NCBI GenBank assembly: GCA_021799405.1
Contig: JAJZAL010000080.1
Location: 1-19,460, forward strand
From: Acidobacteriota bacterium
Lineage (GTDB): Bacteria > Acidobacteriota > Terriglobia > Terriglobales > Acidobacteriaceae
Direction: 5' to 3'
DNA length: 19,460 nt
Below, piece after piece: positions 7,196-14,725 of the stretch (positions are counted from its first letter, which is position 1; every line of letters begins with the position of its first letter). Both the position numbers and the translations under genes were made by a program. The notes below the pieces were generated by a model that worked only from the letters and a program-made list of their open reading frames with translations, was not told where the DNA came from and did not search any database.

Positions 7196-7765
7196 CTAGT
7201 CTATCCGCTCGACGAGGAGCACCTGCTCGCTGTCGTCGACCTCGCGGAACTTCACTTCAATGATCTCCCTGCTGCTGGTCGGCACATACCTGCCCACATA
7301 AGTAGCCTCGATCGGCAGTTCGCGGTGGCCGCGGTCGATGAGCACGGCCAGTTGCACGCGCCGTGGCCTGCCGTGGGCAAAGAGCGCGTCCAGCGCGGCG
7401 CGGATGGTGCGGCCGGTGTAAAGAACGTCGTCGCAGAGCACCACGTCCCGCCCGTTGACATCAAAGCCAATGGCTCCCGGAGCCACCATCGGACGGACAT
7501 CCTGGGTGGAGAGATCGTCACGGTAGAGCCTGACGTCAAGTACACCTGTATCGACGGGGTGCTTCTCGATTTCCGAGATCAGCCTGCCCAGCCGTTCCGC
7601 AAGTGGAATGCCGCGGCGTTTGATTCCGACCAGCGCCAGGTCCTCGCTGCCGTTGCTCTTTTCGACAATCTCGTGGGCAAGCCGCACGAGGGTACGCTCA
7701 ATCTCCGAGCCGGACATTAACCGGCTTTTGAATCGCACAGCGGATTCGTTTACGGCTTCGCTCAT
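7196..7765 (-). CDS. pyrR: Bifunctional pyr operon regulator / uracil phosphoribosyltransferase
   Basis: PyrR binds pyr mRNA in response to uridine nucleotides and usually also converts uracil and PRPP to UMP. The 13-residue PRPP loop VVLCDDVLYTGRT occupies residues 108-120. The preceding GIKRRGIPLAERL block and the following VQLAVLIDRGHRELPI block are typical of the family. I chose the ATG at 7763-7765 (189 residues). A TTG 93 bp upstream would add an unlikely hydrophobic leader. GAGAG lies 8 nt before the ATG and serves as ribosome-binding site. The gene is first in pyrR-pyrB-pyrC, so it is well placed for autoregulation. Whether control here is by attenuation or by blocking translation cannot be decided from the sequence. 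Confidence 0.95.
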   Translation of the reverse strand: MSEAVNESAVRFKSRLMSGSEIERTLVRLAHEIVEKSNGSEDLALVGIKRRGIPLAERLGRLISEIEKHPVDTGVLDVRLYRDDLSTQDVRPMVAPGAIGFDVNGRDVVLCDDVLYTGRTIRAALDALFAHGRPRRVQLAVLIDRGHRELPIEATYVGRYVPTSSREIIEVKFREVDDSEQVLLVERID

Positions 7766-7783
7766 GAAAAGGTCTCTCGCCGG

Positions 7784-7812
7784 ATGATACGAGGGTTGAC
7801 GTTTCAGGGCAA
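7784..7812 (-). promoter_or_regulatory. Likely promoter of the pyr operon
   Basis: TTGCCC (7807-7812) and TATCAT (7784-7789) are separated by exactly 17 bp, a good sigma-70-type arrangement. Transcription would start near 7777, leaving a leader of only about 12 nt before the pyrR ATG. That would cut through the PyrR-like motif at 7776-7784. Confidence 0.45.
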
Positions 7813-7842
7813 GTCGAGGGGAAGGCGAAACTAGAAGAAAAG

Positions 7843-7871
7843 ACGAATAAAGCGCCAAAAATGAAGCGCTT
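7843..7871 (-). terminator. Possible terminator after the zinc-ribbon gene
   Basis: On the minus strand AAGCGC (7866-7871) and GCGCTT (7850-7855) pair around a 10-nt loop, followed by a T/C-rich stretch. It lies about 25 bp beyond the zinc-ribbon gene stop and before the pyr promoter. The T-run is interrupted, so this is a weak call. Confidence 0.3.
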
Positions 7872-7896
7872 CAGCAAAGAGGAATCGCCGGCTTTT

Positions 7897-8574
7897 CTAG
7901 ACTTCCGGACGCCGCGTGCGTGCCAGCAACCTGGCGCCCAGGGCGCCGCCGACCACGGCAAAGAGGAGCAGGACAATTCCGAGAAAGGCCATGGCGCCGA
8001 GCACCCAGCCGGCGCGTCCTTCCGGGGAGAGCAGCCACGACTTGGTCAATTCGACGGTGTGGGAGTCGATGCCCATCGATGCCCATTGCCGGCTCATATC
8101 CTGGCCTACGAAATTCTGCCAGAAGTTGTCGAAGATCTGGCCCTGGTGCAGGACAAAGCGCAGCAGGAAGAGGGTGACGCCCGTGGCGGCGACGGCTGTC
8201 CATCCGCCGAGAACTCCGGTGACCAGGCCGATACGCGCCCCGGCGCCGGTGGTAATCCAGGGCGTCTGCTGGCCGCGCACGTAGAGTACGACCGCCCAGG
8301 CGCTGGCCGCGGACATGAGAATCAGCCCAAAGATGCCGACGGGGGAAAAGAGGGAACAGAGAAATCCTGCGGGAACGCCGAGGATGGCCGCGAACCGCAG
8401 AGCCAGCTTCCAGTCGACGTTGTCAGCATTACGCGCACGCTCGTCCCACGGCTCGGGCTGGCCCGAGGCATCGGAGTCGTCTGCCGTATAGACAAGCTGT
8501 GGCAGGCCACAAATCGGGCAAAAACTGTTCTCCACGTGGACAGTCTGGTGGCAGCGGGTGCATGTTACTTCCAT
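7897..8574 (-). CDS. Zinc-ribbon membrane protein, unknown function
   Basis: This 225-residue protein begins with a zinc-ribbon: CTRC at residues 5-8 and CPIC at 19-22. An acidic linker of about 30 residues follows. Then come four or five hydrophobic segments (about 57-100, 110-142 and 187-218), with a polar, aromatic loop around 145-180 (FDNFWQNF). It is therefore an integral membrane protein with a cytoplasmic metal-binding head. Similar zinc-ribbon-plus-membrane proteins of unknown role are frequent in Acidobacteria. I cannot assign a function. The ATG at 8572-8574 has only a weak AGG upstream. It follows cmk by 48 bp on the same strand and precedes pyrR by 131 bp. Confidence 0.8.
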   Translation of the reverse strand: MEVTCTRCHQTVHVENSFCPICGLPQLVYTADDSDASGQPEPWDERARNADNVDWKLALRFAAILGVPAGFLCSLFSPVGIFGLILMSAASAWAVVLYVRGQQTPWITTGAGARIGLVTGVLGGWTAVAATGVTLFLLRFVLHQGQIFDNFWQNFVGQDMSRQWASMGIDSHTVELTKSWLLSPEGRAGWVLGAMAFLGIVLLLFAVVGGALGARLLARTRRPEV

Positions 8575-8622
8575 ACGATTAAAAGCCTATAGCATTTGGG
8601 CGCGGGCGCGGTACCGGCAAAA

Positions 8623-9351
8623 TCAGGAACTGGAAAGCGGCTGCCCGAGCTTGGCCTGGACGATGGCCTCGGCTGCCCTCACCACTTCTTCCAGGGTCAT
8701 GTGGGTTGAGTCGAGGAGAACCGCATCGGGAGCCGGACGGAGCGGCGAGTCGGGGCGATTGCGGTCCCGTTCGTCGCGCGCGCGCAGATTGCGGATAACC
8801 TCTTCCGGCTGCGTGGCCTGATCTCCGCGCTGGCCGAGCTGGTCGTACCGGCGCAGTCCACGAACCTCGGGCGCGGCATCCAGGAAGATTTTCACTGAAG
8901 CATGAGGAAAGACGACAGTGCCGATGTCTCGGCCCTCCATGACTACCCCTCCCGTCGCGCCCATTTCCTGTTGCAGGCGTACCATCCAGACGCGTATCGC
9001 CGGGAAGACGCTTACCCGGGAGGCGGCGTCGGTCACTATCTGGTTGCGGATGAGTCCAGTTACGTCTTCGCCGTCGAGCAGGACGCGGTTTTCGTCTTCG
9101 CCGGGCTCCAGGCGGATGGTGGTTTCGGCGGCAAGATCTTCCAGAGCCTTACTCTCGTCCAAGGGCACTGCGAAGCGGAGAGCTTTCAGGGCAAAGGCAC
9201 GGTACATGGCTCCTGTCTCAAGATTCAGGAGGCCAAAATGCCGGGCCAGATGGCGGGCCACCGTGCTCTTGCCAGCGCCGGCGGGCCCGTCAATGGCGAC
9301 AATCGCATTTGGTTCGCAACTCGACGAGGACAAAGGGTGTTCGTCTCCCAA
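8623..9351 (-). CDS. cmk: Cytidylate kinase
   Basis: CMP kinase phosphorylates CMP and dCMP with ATP. The P-loop GPAGAGKST is at residues 22-30. LETGAMYRA follows, then MEGRDIGTVVFPHA with the conserved GRDIGT. The lid and C-terminal region shows RDERDRNRPDSPL and AVLLDST. The length of about 240 residues is slightly above the family norm because of an N-terminal extension. The start is uncertain: the TTG at 9349-9351 comes directly after the TGA of the upstream gene, in the same frame, so nothing longer is possible. A second TTG 18 bp further in, with GGGAG about 11 nt ahead, is an alternative. The position upstream of pyrR-pyrB-pyrC places another pyrimidine step in the same gene run. Confidence 0.95.
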   Translation of the reverse strand: MGDEHPLSSSSCEPNAIVAIDGPAGAGKSTVARHLARHFGLLNLETGAMYRAFALKALRFAVPLDESKALEDLAAETTIRLEPGEDENRVLLDGEDVTGLIRNQIVTDAASRVSVFPAIRVWMVRLQQEMGATGGVVMEGRDIGTVVFPHASVKIFLDAAPEVRGLRRYDQLGQRGDQATQPEEVIRNLRARDERDRNRPDSPLRPAPDAVLLDSTHMTLEEVVRAAEAIVQAKLGQPLSSS

Positions 9352-10944
9352 TCATCCGCGCTTTTTCGCTCCCTGCCTGGAGGGAGCGGTAAAGCCATAC
9401 CGTTTGCTGTTTCCGGCTTTGGCGCTCGCCGCTAGGGCCGGCTTGCGGACAGCGTGTGCCGAGCGCCCTTCCTTACCGTTCCGGGGAAGGCTGCCGCTGC
9501 GTCCCATCGTGCCGGACTTGCCTGTGCCGGTCGAGGCGCTCGCGCGCCCATTCCGCTGCCCCCAGGCTGTCGTGGAGGATTTTGCGATGCGTGCGCCGGA
9601 GGCTCGGCTGGACGGACGCGAACCATTGCCATCAGGTCGTGCTCCGTTGCCGGCGCCGGTCGCGTGATGGGCTCCATTGTGCTTTCCATTCGTGCTCTTG
9701 GAGGCGCCCTGGTTCCAGCGCGCGGCCGACTGCGATCGGGAGGCGGCCGCGTGTTTGCCGGCATTGCGGCCCTCCGTTCCGGAGCGCCGCGCCGGACGGC
9801 TGCTCGAAGAGCTCTGCCCCGGCTTGCGGTCCCGCGCATGCGAGGACGTGCGGGCAAAGTGCGGCCGCGCGTTGGCTGCTTTTGCGCCTGCCGCCGGCTT
9901 TCTGGCAGCTTGCGCGTGAGCGGTGTGCGTTTCTTCGGATTTGTGCGCGGCGGCTGGAGCCGGTTCGGCTGCCTGCGTTGGATGCTGCTCTACAGGCGCC
10001 GGCTCTTCCTCATGATGGCGGTGCTCGTACTCACGTTCATAGGAGTGGAGGAAATACGGCGAAGCCGACATGGCCGCGCTGGCATAAATCGTCGGAGGAG
10101 GCGTGAATTCCGGCAATGTCCCCGCCACATAGAAATGCGGGGCATGCCCCATCGAGATGGTGTGTACCTGGCGGGTGGCCACCAGGCCGCGGAGCACCTC
10201 ACGCACCTTGCTGCGTGCCGTGAGGGGAGCAAGGAATATCTCGACCTCTTCCATGCTGGCCGCTATGACGGCCTGCAAATAGATCGAGGCAAGCACTGAA
10301 ATCGCCGTGACTTGCGAGGTAGAGGCGCCTTCGGCGATGGCCCTTTGGAAGCGTTGCCGCAGAAGCTGCCAGCGCATGGGCTGGCCCGGCGCATCAACCA
10401 CGGGAATGATGCGCAACTGCTGCCAGAGTTCCGTGATGGCGCGGAGGACGGCCCCCTCGGTGACTTCACGGCCAAGCGCATGGCGCAGTTCACCGATCGT
10501 GGCTTCACCTGCTTCCAGTTGCTTGTAGGTCTGGATGGCGAGAGGCGACACCTGGCGTGAGCCGGTCAGTTGCGGGCTGCGGCGCCAGTCGCGGTCACCA
10601 CGAAGGGCGTATACGTAAGGCAGAACCCAGCTTGCCACGATGAAGTCGGGCTGTTCACTCGGCTGACCCAGCAGGTTCAAGCGAACCGCAATGTCACTAC
10701 GCTCCAGGCGCACCAGCAGATCTTCAGCCTGCCCGATCTGCCTGGCATCCGGATTCGGATTCCGATGTCCCGCCACGGCCTCAACGAAGGAAGGCGTAAT
10801 CGATGAAGAAAACTGGCGCCGCGGCAGGAAGAGACACAAACCCGTCTCCTCGATCCACGTCCGGGCATCCTCCAGGGTCGAGGTCCCATGTCCGTTCTGG
10901 CGCATTCTCTCAGCGCGCGATGCTTCCAATTGCTCTGATGTCAA
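9352..10944 (-). CDS. AlkZ-related winged-helix protein with long basic tail
   Basis: The best start is a TTG at 10942-10944, giving 530 residues. It has GAGGA seven bases upstream, better than any upstream or internal ATG/GTG. Residues about 20-280 form a globular part. It starts with a WIEETGLCLFLP segment and PSFVEAVAG. Near residues 130-185 is a helical segment suggesting a winged helix (LAIQTYKQLEAGEATIGELRHAL), then an AVLRAITELWQQLRIIPV block. This resembles proteins named AlkZ-related or AlkZ-like DNA glycosylase family, as I remember them. I do not see the QxQ/QxD catalytic motif of AlkZ/YcaQ, so repair activity is doubtful. From about residue 310 to the end the protein is low-complexity and rich in Ala, Ser, Gly, Arg, Lys and His, likely disordered and nucleic-acid binding. 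It lies between mutL and cmk. ScpB was considered and found less fitting. Confidence 0.65.
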   Translation of the reverse strand: MTSEQLEASRAERMRQNGHGTSTLEDARTWIEETGLCLFLPRRQFSSSITPSFVEAVAGHRNPNPDARQIGQAEDLLVRLERSDIAVRLNLLGQPSEQPDFIVASWVLPYVYALRGDRDWRRSPQLTGSRQVSPLAIQTYKQLEAGEATIGELRHALGREVTEGAVLRAITELWQQLRIIPVVDAPGQPMRWQLLRQRFQRAIAEGASTSQVTAISVLASIYLQAVIAASMEEVEIFLAPLTARSKVREVLRGLVATRQVHTISMGHAPHFYVAGTLPEFTPPPTIYASAAMSASPYFLHSYEREYEHRHHEEEPAPVEQHPTQAAEPAPAAAHKSEETHTAHAQAARKPAAGAKAANARPHFARTSSHARDRKPGQSSSSSRPARRSGTEGRNAGKHAAASRSQSAARWNQGASKSTNGKHNGAHHATGAGNGARPDGNGSRPSSRASGARIAKSSTTAWGQRNGRASASTGTGKSGTMGRSGSLPRNGKEGRSAHAVRKPALAASAKAGNSKRYGFTAPSRQGAKKRG

Positions 10945-10951
10945 AGAAAAA

Positions 10952-10956
10952 TCCTC
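10952..10956 (-). promoter_or_regulatory. Ribosome-binding site that decides a TTG start
   Basis: GAGGA seven bases before TTG (10942-10944) sets the start of the AlkZ-related gene. The 198 bp between it and the mutL stop is then non-coding, although an open frame continues through it up to a GTG at 11130 that has its GGAG directly abutting. A palindrome AGAATATTCT (11135-11144) overlaps the mutL stop. Confidence 0.55.
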
Positions 10957-11142
10957 ACTTCCACGCTGGCGCTGCGGCAAATTCGAGTCTAGTGCTCGTG
11001 TGCTGTACGCGGCTACCGCTGCACGCCGCGACGAGCCGCTCCGCCTTAAGTCGCTTTCGGTTCGGGATACATCATCCCCAGCTTTGCTAAAGCGCCGGGC
11101 TACCCGTGCTCCTGAGAGCGCGAGAGCCACCTCCAGAATATT

Positions 11143-13200
11143 CTAAACGCGGTGAAACGCCCGTTGGATCTCTCTCCAAGAATACAACAAAGCGATTGGA
11201 CGTCCATGCGGGCAGCTTGTCGGATGTTGCGTTTTCGCAAGCTCCAACAATAGCCATTCCATACGTACCGGGTCAAGAGGCGTGTTGACTTTAATCGCGG
11301 AGTGGCAGGCGATGGAGGCGGCAATGCGTGTGCGCAGAGCGGTAAGCTCATCATTCCGCGACACTTCCCCGGAATCTGCACTAGACTGTTCGATAATTTC
11401 GCCGAGCGTGCGCTCCAGCGCCTGACCCTCCAGCCCTACCGGCGCCGCCTTTACTGCGAGAGTCTGCGGCCCAAAAGGCTCCACTTCGAAACCGCTCCGC
11501 TCCAGCTCCCCGGAGATGCGGGCAAAGACAACCATCTGGTCCGGCTTGAGATCCACCAGCAGGGGCATGAGGAGCCGCTGGCGCTGGACTTTTTCCACCT
11601 GGCGATCGCGCAGAATCTTCTCGAATAGCACGCGCTCGTGCGCCACATGCTGGTCGATGATCCAGAGGCCGTCGTCGCCGGAGGCCAGAATGAAGGACTC
11701 ACGCAACTGGCCCAGTGGCTTGAGCGCCGCCAGGTGATTCAGGTTGGTGGTGACCTGTTCGGCTTCGACATCGGCTGCTTCGCGTTGGAGAGATTCTACC
11801 TTCTCGGTTGAATCAGCATGACTTACACCACAGCTCTCCGGCGCATGCGGCCGGAAGAGGGCGGCGGCAGCCTCGCCCCAGGCTTGGCGGTCGAAGCTCC
11901 CGGGTTGCAAGGCGCGGGCGTCAAAGGGGAGCTTGCCGGGGACGGGAGACGGCTGACGTGGCGTGAGTTGGAAGGGCCCGGCATGGGTGTCTGCCGCGAG
12001 CGCGCCTAGATCAGAGTCCGGCAAGGGAGCGGCGGCTCCGGCGTCGGGAGAGCCCGGCAGCGGGGAGATGGCCGGGGGCATCAACGATGGGCTGGCTGAG
12101 GGCGCGGCATCCAGCGCGGCAAGAAATCCGGCGGCGGGACGCGCCCGGATGAGGGCCGCGCGCAGGCTGTCGCGCACGAAATCGTGGACCTGAGACTGCT
12201 GCCGGAAGCGAACTTCGGTTTTGGCGGGGTGAACGTTGACATCCACCTCCTCGGCCGGCATTTCGAGGAAGAGCAGCACGACGGGAAAGCTGGTCGGCGG
12301 AATGACGTTGCGGTAGGCCTCGGTGATCGCGTGCAGAAGCAGACGGTCACGGATAAGGCGCTTGTTGACAAAGAGATAGATGGAGTTGCGGTTGAGCTTT
12401 TGCAGCTCCGGTTTGGAGTAGAAACCGCTAAGGCGCAAGACGCCCGGAGCGCGCACCGGCTCGTCAGGATCCTGCTTCCATGGCGGTGGGGCGGGCAGCC
12501 CGGAGCGTTCCAAAGGAGATTCGGCCGCGACCGGAAGCAGCTGCGATAGCGTGTCCTTGCCGAAGATCTGGAAGATTCTCTCCGCCGCGCGGGTGACCGG
12601 GGGCGCGGAGACGACGGTATGGCTGGCCGAGAGCAGCTCGAAGTGCTTTTCGGGATAGACGAGCGCGTAATGGGTGACGAGCGCGGTGACGTGGGCCAAC
12701 TCAGTCGATTCGGCGCGGAGGAATTTGCGGCGGGCGGGAGTGTTGAAGAAGAGATCGGCCACGGCGATGGTGGTTCCACGTGGCAGGGCGGCGTCTTCCA
12801 CGCGCAGGATCTTTCCTCCGGCGATTTCAAGGCGGGTTCCGGCGGCTTCTTCGCCGGTTGCCGTCTCCAGCGTGACCCGCGCGACTGAGGCGATGGATGG
12901 CAGGGCCTCACCGCGAAAGCCCAGGGTAGCAATGGCGAGCAGGTCATCGGCGGTTCGGAGCTTGGAGGTGGCGTGGCGCTCAAAGGCGAGCAGCGCGTCA
13001 TCGCGGTTCATGCCCTGGCCGTCGTCGGCAATGCGGATGAGCCGCCGGCCGCCAGCCTCAACCTCGACGCGGATGCGGTTGGCGCCCGCGTCCAGCGCAT
13101 TTTCCAGCAGTTCCTTGACCACGGAGGCAGGACGATCCACCACCTCGCCGGCGGCGATCTGGTTGGCGACCTGGTCGGAGAGAATGCGGATGCGGCCCAT
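11143..13200 (-). CDS. mutL: DNA mismatch repair protein MutL
   Basis: MutL couples mismatch recognition by MutS to strand incision. This one is 685 residues. The N-terminal GHKL ATPase shows ELLENALDAGA (31-40), IADDGQGM (57-64), RHATSKL (75-81) and GFRGEAL (94-100). A Pro/Ala-rich linker separates it from the C-terminal dimerisation and endonuclease domain. There the metal-binding motif reads DQHVAHERVLFE (516-527), with ACHSAIK (about 631) and CPHGRP (about 663). These mark the nicking type of MutL found in bacteria without MutH. The usual Ala after DQH is Val, which is likely tolerated because Asp, His and both Glu are retained. The ATG at 13198-13200 has no clear ribosome-binding site. 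Upstream, 184 bp separate it from the nitronate monooxygenase gene. Confidence 0.96.
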   Translation of the reverse strand: MGRIRILSDQVANQIAAGEVVDRPASVVKELLENALDAGANRIRVEVEAGGRRLIRIADDGQGMNRDDALLAFERHATSKLRTADDLLAIATLGFRGEALPSIASVARVTLETATGEEAAGTRLEIAGGKILRVEDAALPRGTTIAVADLFFNTPARRKFLRAESTELAHVTALVTHYALVYPEKHFELLSASHTVVSAPPVTRAAERIFQIFGKDTLSQLLPVAAESPLERSGLPAPPPWKQDPDEPVRAPGVLRLSGFYSKPELQKLNRNSIYLFVNKRLIRDRLLLHAITEAYRNVIPPTSFPVVLLFLEMPAEEVDVNVHPAKTEVRFRQQSQVHDFVRDSLRAALIRARPAAGFLAALDAAPSASPSLMPPAISPLPGSPDAGAAAPLPDSDLGALAADTHAGPFQLTPRQPSPVPGKLPFDARALQPGSFDRQAWGEAAAALFRPHAPESCGVSHADSTEKVESLQREAADVEAEQVTTNLNHLAALKPLGQLRESFILASGDDGLWIIDQHVAHERVLFEKILRDRQVEKVQRQRLLMPLLVDLKPDQMVVFARISGELERSGFEVEPFGPQTLAVKAAPVGLEGQALERTLGEIIEQSSADSGEVSRNDELTALRTRIAASIACHSAIKVNTPLDPVRMEWLLLELAKTQHPTSCPHGRPIALLYSWREIQRAFHRV

Positions 13201-13384
13201 AAGGTTTCAGGGTAACGCAAGCAGTGGTCCGTGAGCAGCAACCTGATGCCCGCGATGAGAGTTACCGCCCTGGAGGGAACGACGCCGGGAAGAGCGGCCT
13301 TGGCAAAAGCGCGGGCGTCTTCAAGTGCAAATCCGATTCAATGGGCTGTTGCAGCCGGGGGCATGTTGATGCGGAAAGCGAAGC

Positions 13385-14470
13385 TCAGAACAGGTATTGC
13401 GAAGCATCCTCCCACAGTTGCTGCGTAAGGATTTGCGCCGGTTGCGGCTGTGCGAAGTGAGCAGCCTGGCCGGCCCACATCTTCATTCTTTCCACGTCTC
13501 CATGCAGTACCGCATCGTCGCGCATGGGGCGCGTGAAACCACGCTGGATGGGAAACGGGGCTGGCGCCGGAGCGCCCGGCGAGGCAGCAGCCTCAACGTA
13601 GCGCGTGGAGATGCTTCTTCCAGAGCGGCCGGTAAAGGCGCGCGTGATTCTGGTCTGGTGGCCATAGGTGTGGCTAAGCCGCTCCGCATAGCCAGGGTGC
13701 AACTGCGCTTCAGGGCAGCGCAGAAAGCCGGTACCGATCTGCACGGCACTGGCACCGAGAATCAGGGCCGCCGCGATCGCCCGCCCATCGGAGATGCCGC
13801 CTGCCGCGATGACGGGCACGGAGACGGTATCGACAACCTGCGGCAGCAGAGCGATCAATCCAACCATCTGCCTTTCAGCATCTTCAGCGTGGAAAGCGCC
13901 GCGGTGGCCGCCGGCTTCCATGCCCTGGGCAACGATTGCATCTGCCCCCGCAGCTTCGGCGGCCCGCGCTTCTTCGACGGTTGTGGCAGTCGCGAACCAC
14001 AGAATTCCGCGCGCCTTCATCTCCGAGATGAAGGCGGACTCATAAAGGCCCATAATCGAGGAGATCACCTTGGGGCGCACCGCGAGCAGGGTCTGGCATT
14101 GCGCCTCGAAATCAGGCAAAACAGCCTCGCCCATTTCTTCCGTAACGGCCGGTCCCCATGCCGACAAAAAATCCCGCTGGCGATCTTCCGCTTCCGCATT
14201 CCGGATGGCCGGTGGATCCGGTATCCAGAGGTTCATTTGGAATTCGCCCTGACATTGCCGGCGAAACTCATCTGCCCATGCCAGGATGGAGTTCGGATTC
14301 ATGTAGAGCGCGCCGCAGGCTCCCAGGCCGCCAGCGTTGGCGACGGCAATCGACAGCGACGGAGGACAGGCGCCCGCCATCGGCGCAAGCAGGATGGGAA
14401 GCTGAATTTCCAGCCGCGCTTGAAAGGCTTCTACCCGCGCGAGCGGGCGCGAAAAAACACTGGTGCTCAT
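13385..14470 (-). CDS. Nitronate monooxygenase (2-nitropropane dioxygenase family)
   Basis: This FMN-dependent TIM-barrel enzyme oxidises alkyl nitronates such as propionate-3-nitronate to carbonyl compounds and nitrite, a detoxification role. The N-terminal PILLAPMAG begins the barrel. GMEAGGHRG contains the catalytic His (about residue 189). PVIAAGGISDGRAIAAALILGASAVQIGTGFL forms the flavin-phosphate site. I chose the ATG at 14468-14470 (361 residues) because GGAG lies 8 nt upstream. A GTG at 14503 is also in frame and would overlap the stop of the small upstream open frame. Enoyl-ACP reductase FabK is a related alternative, but its gene context is absent. A weak GGCTG-TTG-CAGCC hairpin (13344-13356) lies downstream without a T-run. 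Confidence 0.9.
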   Translation of the reverse strand: MSTSVFSRPLARVEAFQARLEIQLPILLAPMAGACPPSLSIAVANAGGLGACGALYMNPNSILAWADEFRRQCQGEFQMNLWIPDPPAIRNAEAEDRQRDFLSAWGPAVTEEMGEAVLPDFEAQCQTLLAVRPKVISSIMGLYESAFISEMKARGILWFATATTVEEARAAEAAGADAIVAQGMEAGGHRGAFHAEDAERQMVGLIALLPQVVDTVSVPVIAAGGISDGRAIAAALILGASAVQIGTGFLRCPEAQLHPGYAERLSHTYGHQTRITRAFTGRSGRSISTRYVEAAASPGAPAPAPFPIQRGFTRPMRDDAVLHGDVERMKMWAGQAAHFAQPQPAQILTQQLWEDASQYLF

Positions 14471-14499
14471 GAGTCCGACTCCAACCACCAGCCCTCGGG

Positions 14500-14697
14500 T
14501 CACCGAATGCTGGAACGTCTAGCTGGATGGTTTGATGGCTCTTCGCTGATTTGAGATTCTTCCTGGCACTGGACAGATTGCCGCAACCGGTGCGGCGCCA
14601 GGAGATTTGAATTCTCTCCTGCAGGCGACAGCCGGGCCGATGCGCTTGAAGTAAGGCACGTGTCGCAGTAACTACCAGCATCCTTGCAGCAGGCCAT
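14500..14697 (-). CDS. Possible small Cys-rich protein
   Basis: A 65-residue open frame starts at the ATG 14695-14697 with GGAG six bases upstream. Its N-terminus carries MACC and YCDTC, so four cysteines within 14 residues could bind metal; a fifth lies at residue 44. It starts 28 bp after the esterase stop, and its TGA overlaps an alternative GTG start of the monooxygenase gene. Third-position GC is lower than in neighbours, especially in the second half, and I know no homologue. A perfect inverted repeat, CAGGAGA/TCTCCTG at 14599-14621, lies inside it. It may be spurious. Confidence 0.3.
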   Translation of the reverse strand: MACCKDAGSYCDTCLTSSASARLSPAGENSNLLAPHRLRQSVQCQEESQISEEPSNHPARRSSIR

Positions 14698-14725
14698 ATC
14701 CATCTCCGGTTCAGGAGGATGCGAT

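Noticed and set aside
9352..10944. ScpB (condensin-associated) identity for the protein upstream of cmk
   Set aside because: A winged-helix region and helical segments are suggestive, but the typical ScpB motifs around the EAL start and the ETLAIIAYRQP block are missing. The AlkZ-related pattern fits better.
13231..13428. 65-codon plus-strand open frame between mutL and the monooxygenase gene
   Set aside because: It has no ribosome-binding site, runs into the 3' end of the opposite gene, and resembles no known protein.
14590..14630. tRNA-like T-arm around GGAGA...TTCAAA...TCTCC
   Set aside because: The loop is nine bases instead of seven, and no matching acceptor, D or anticodon arms can be folded around it.
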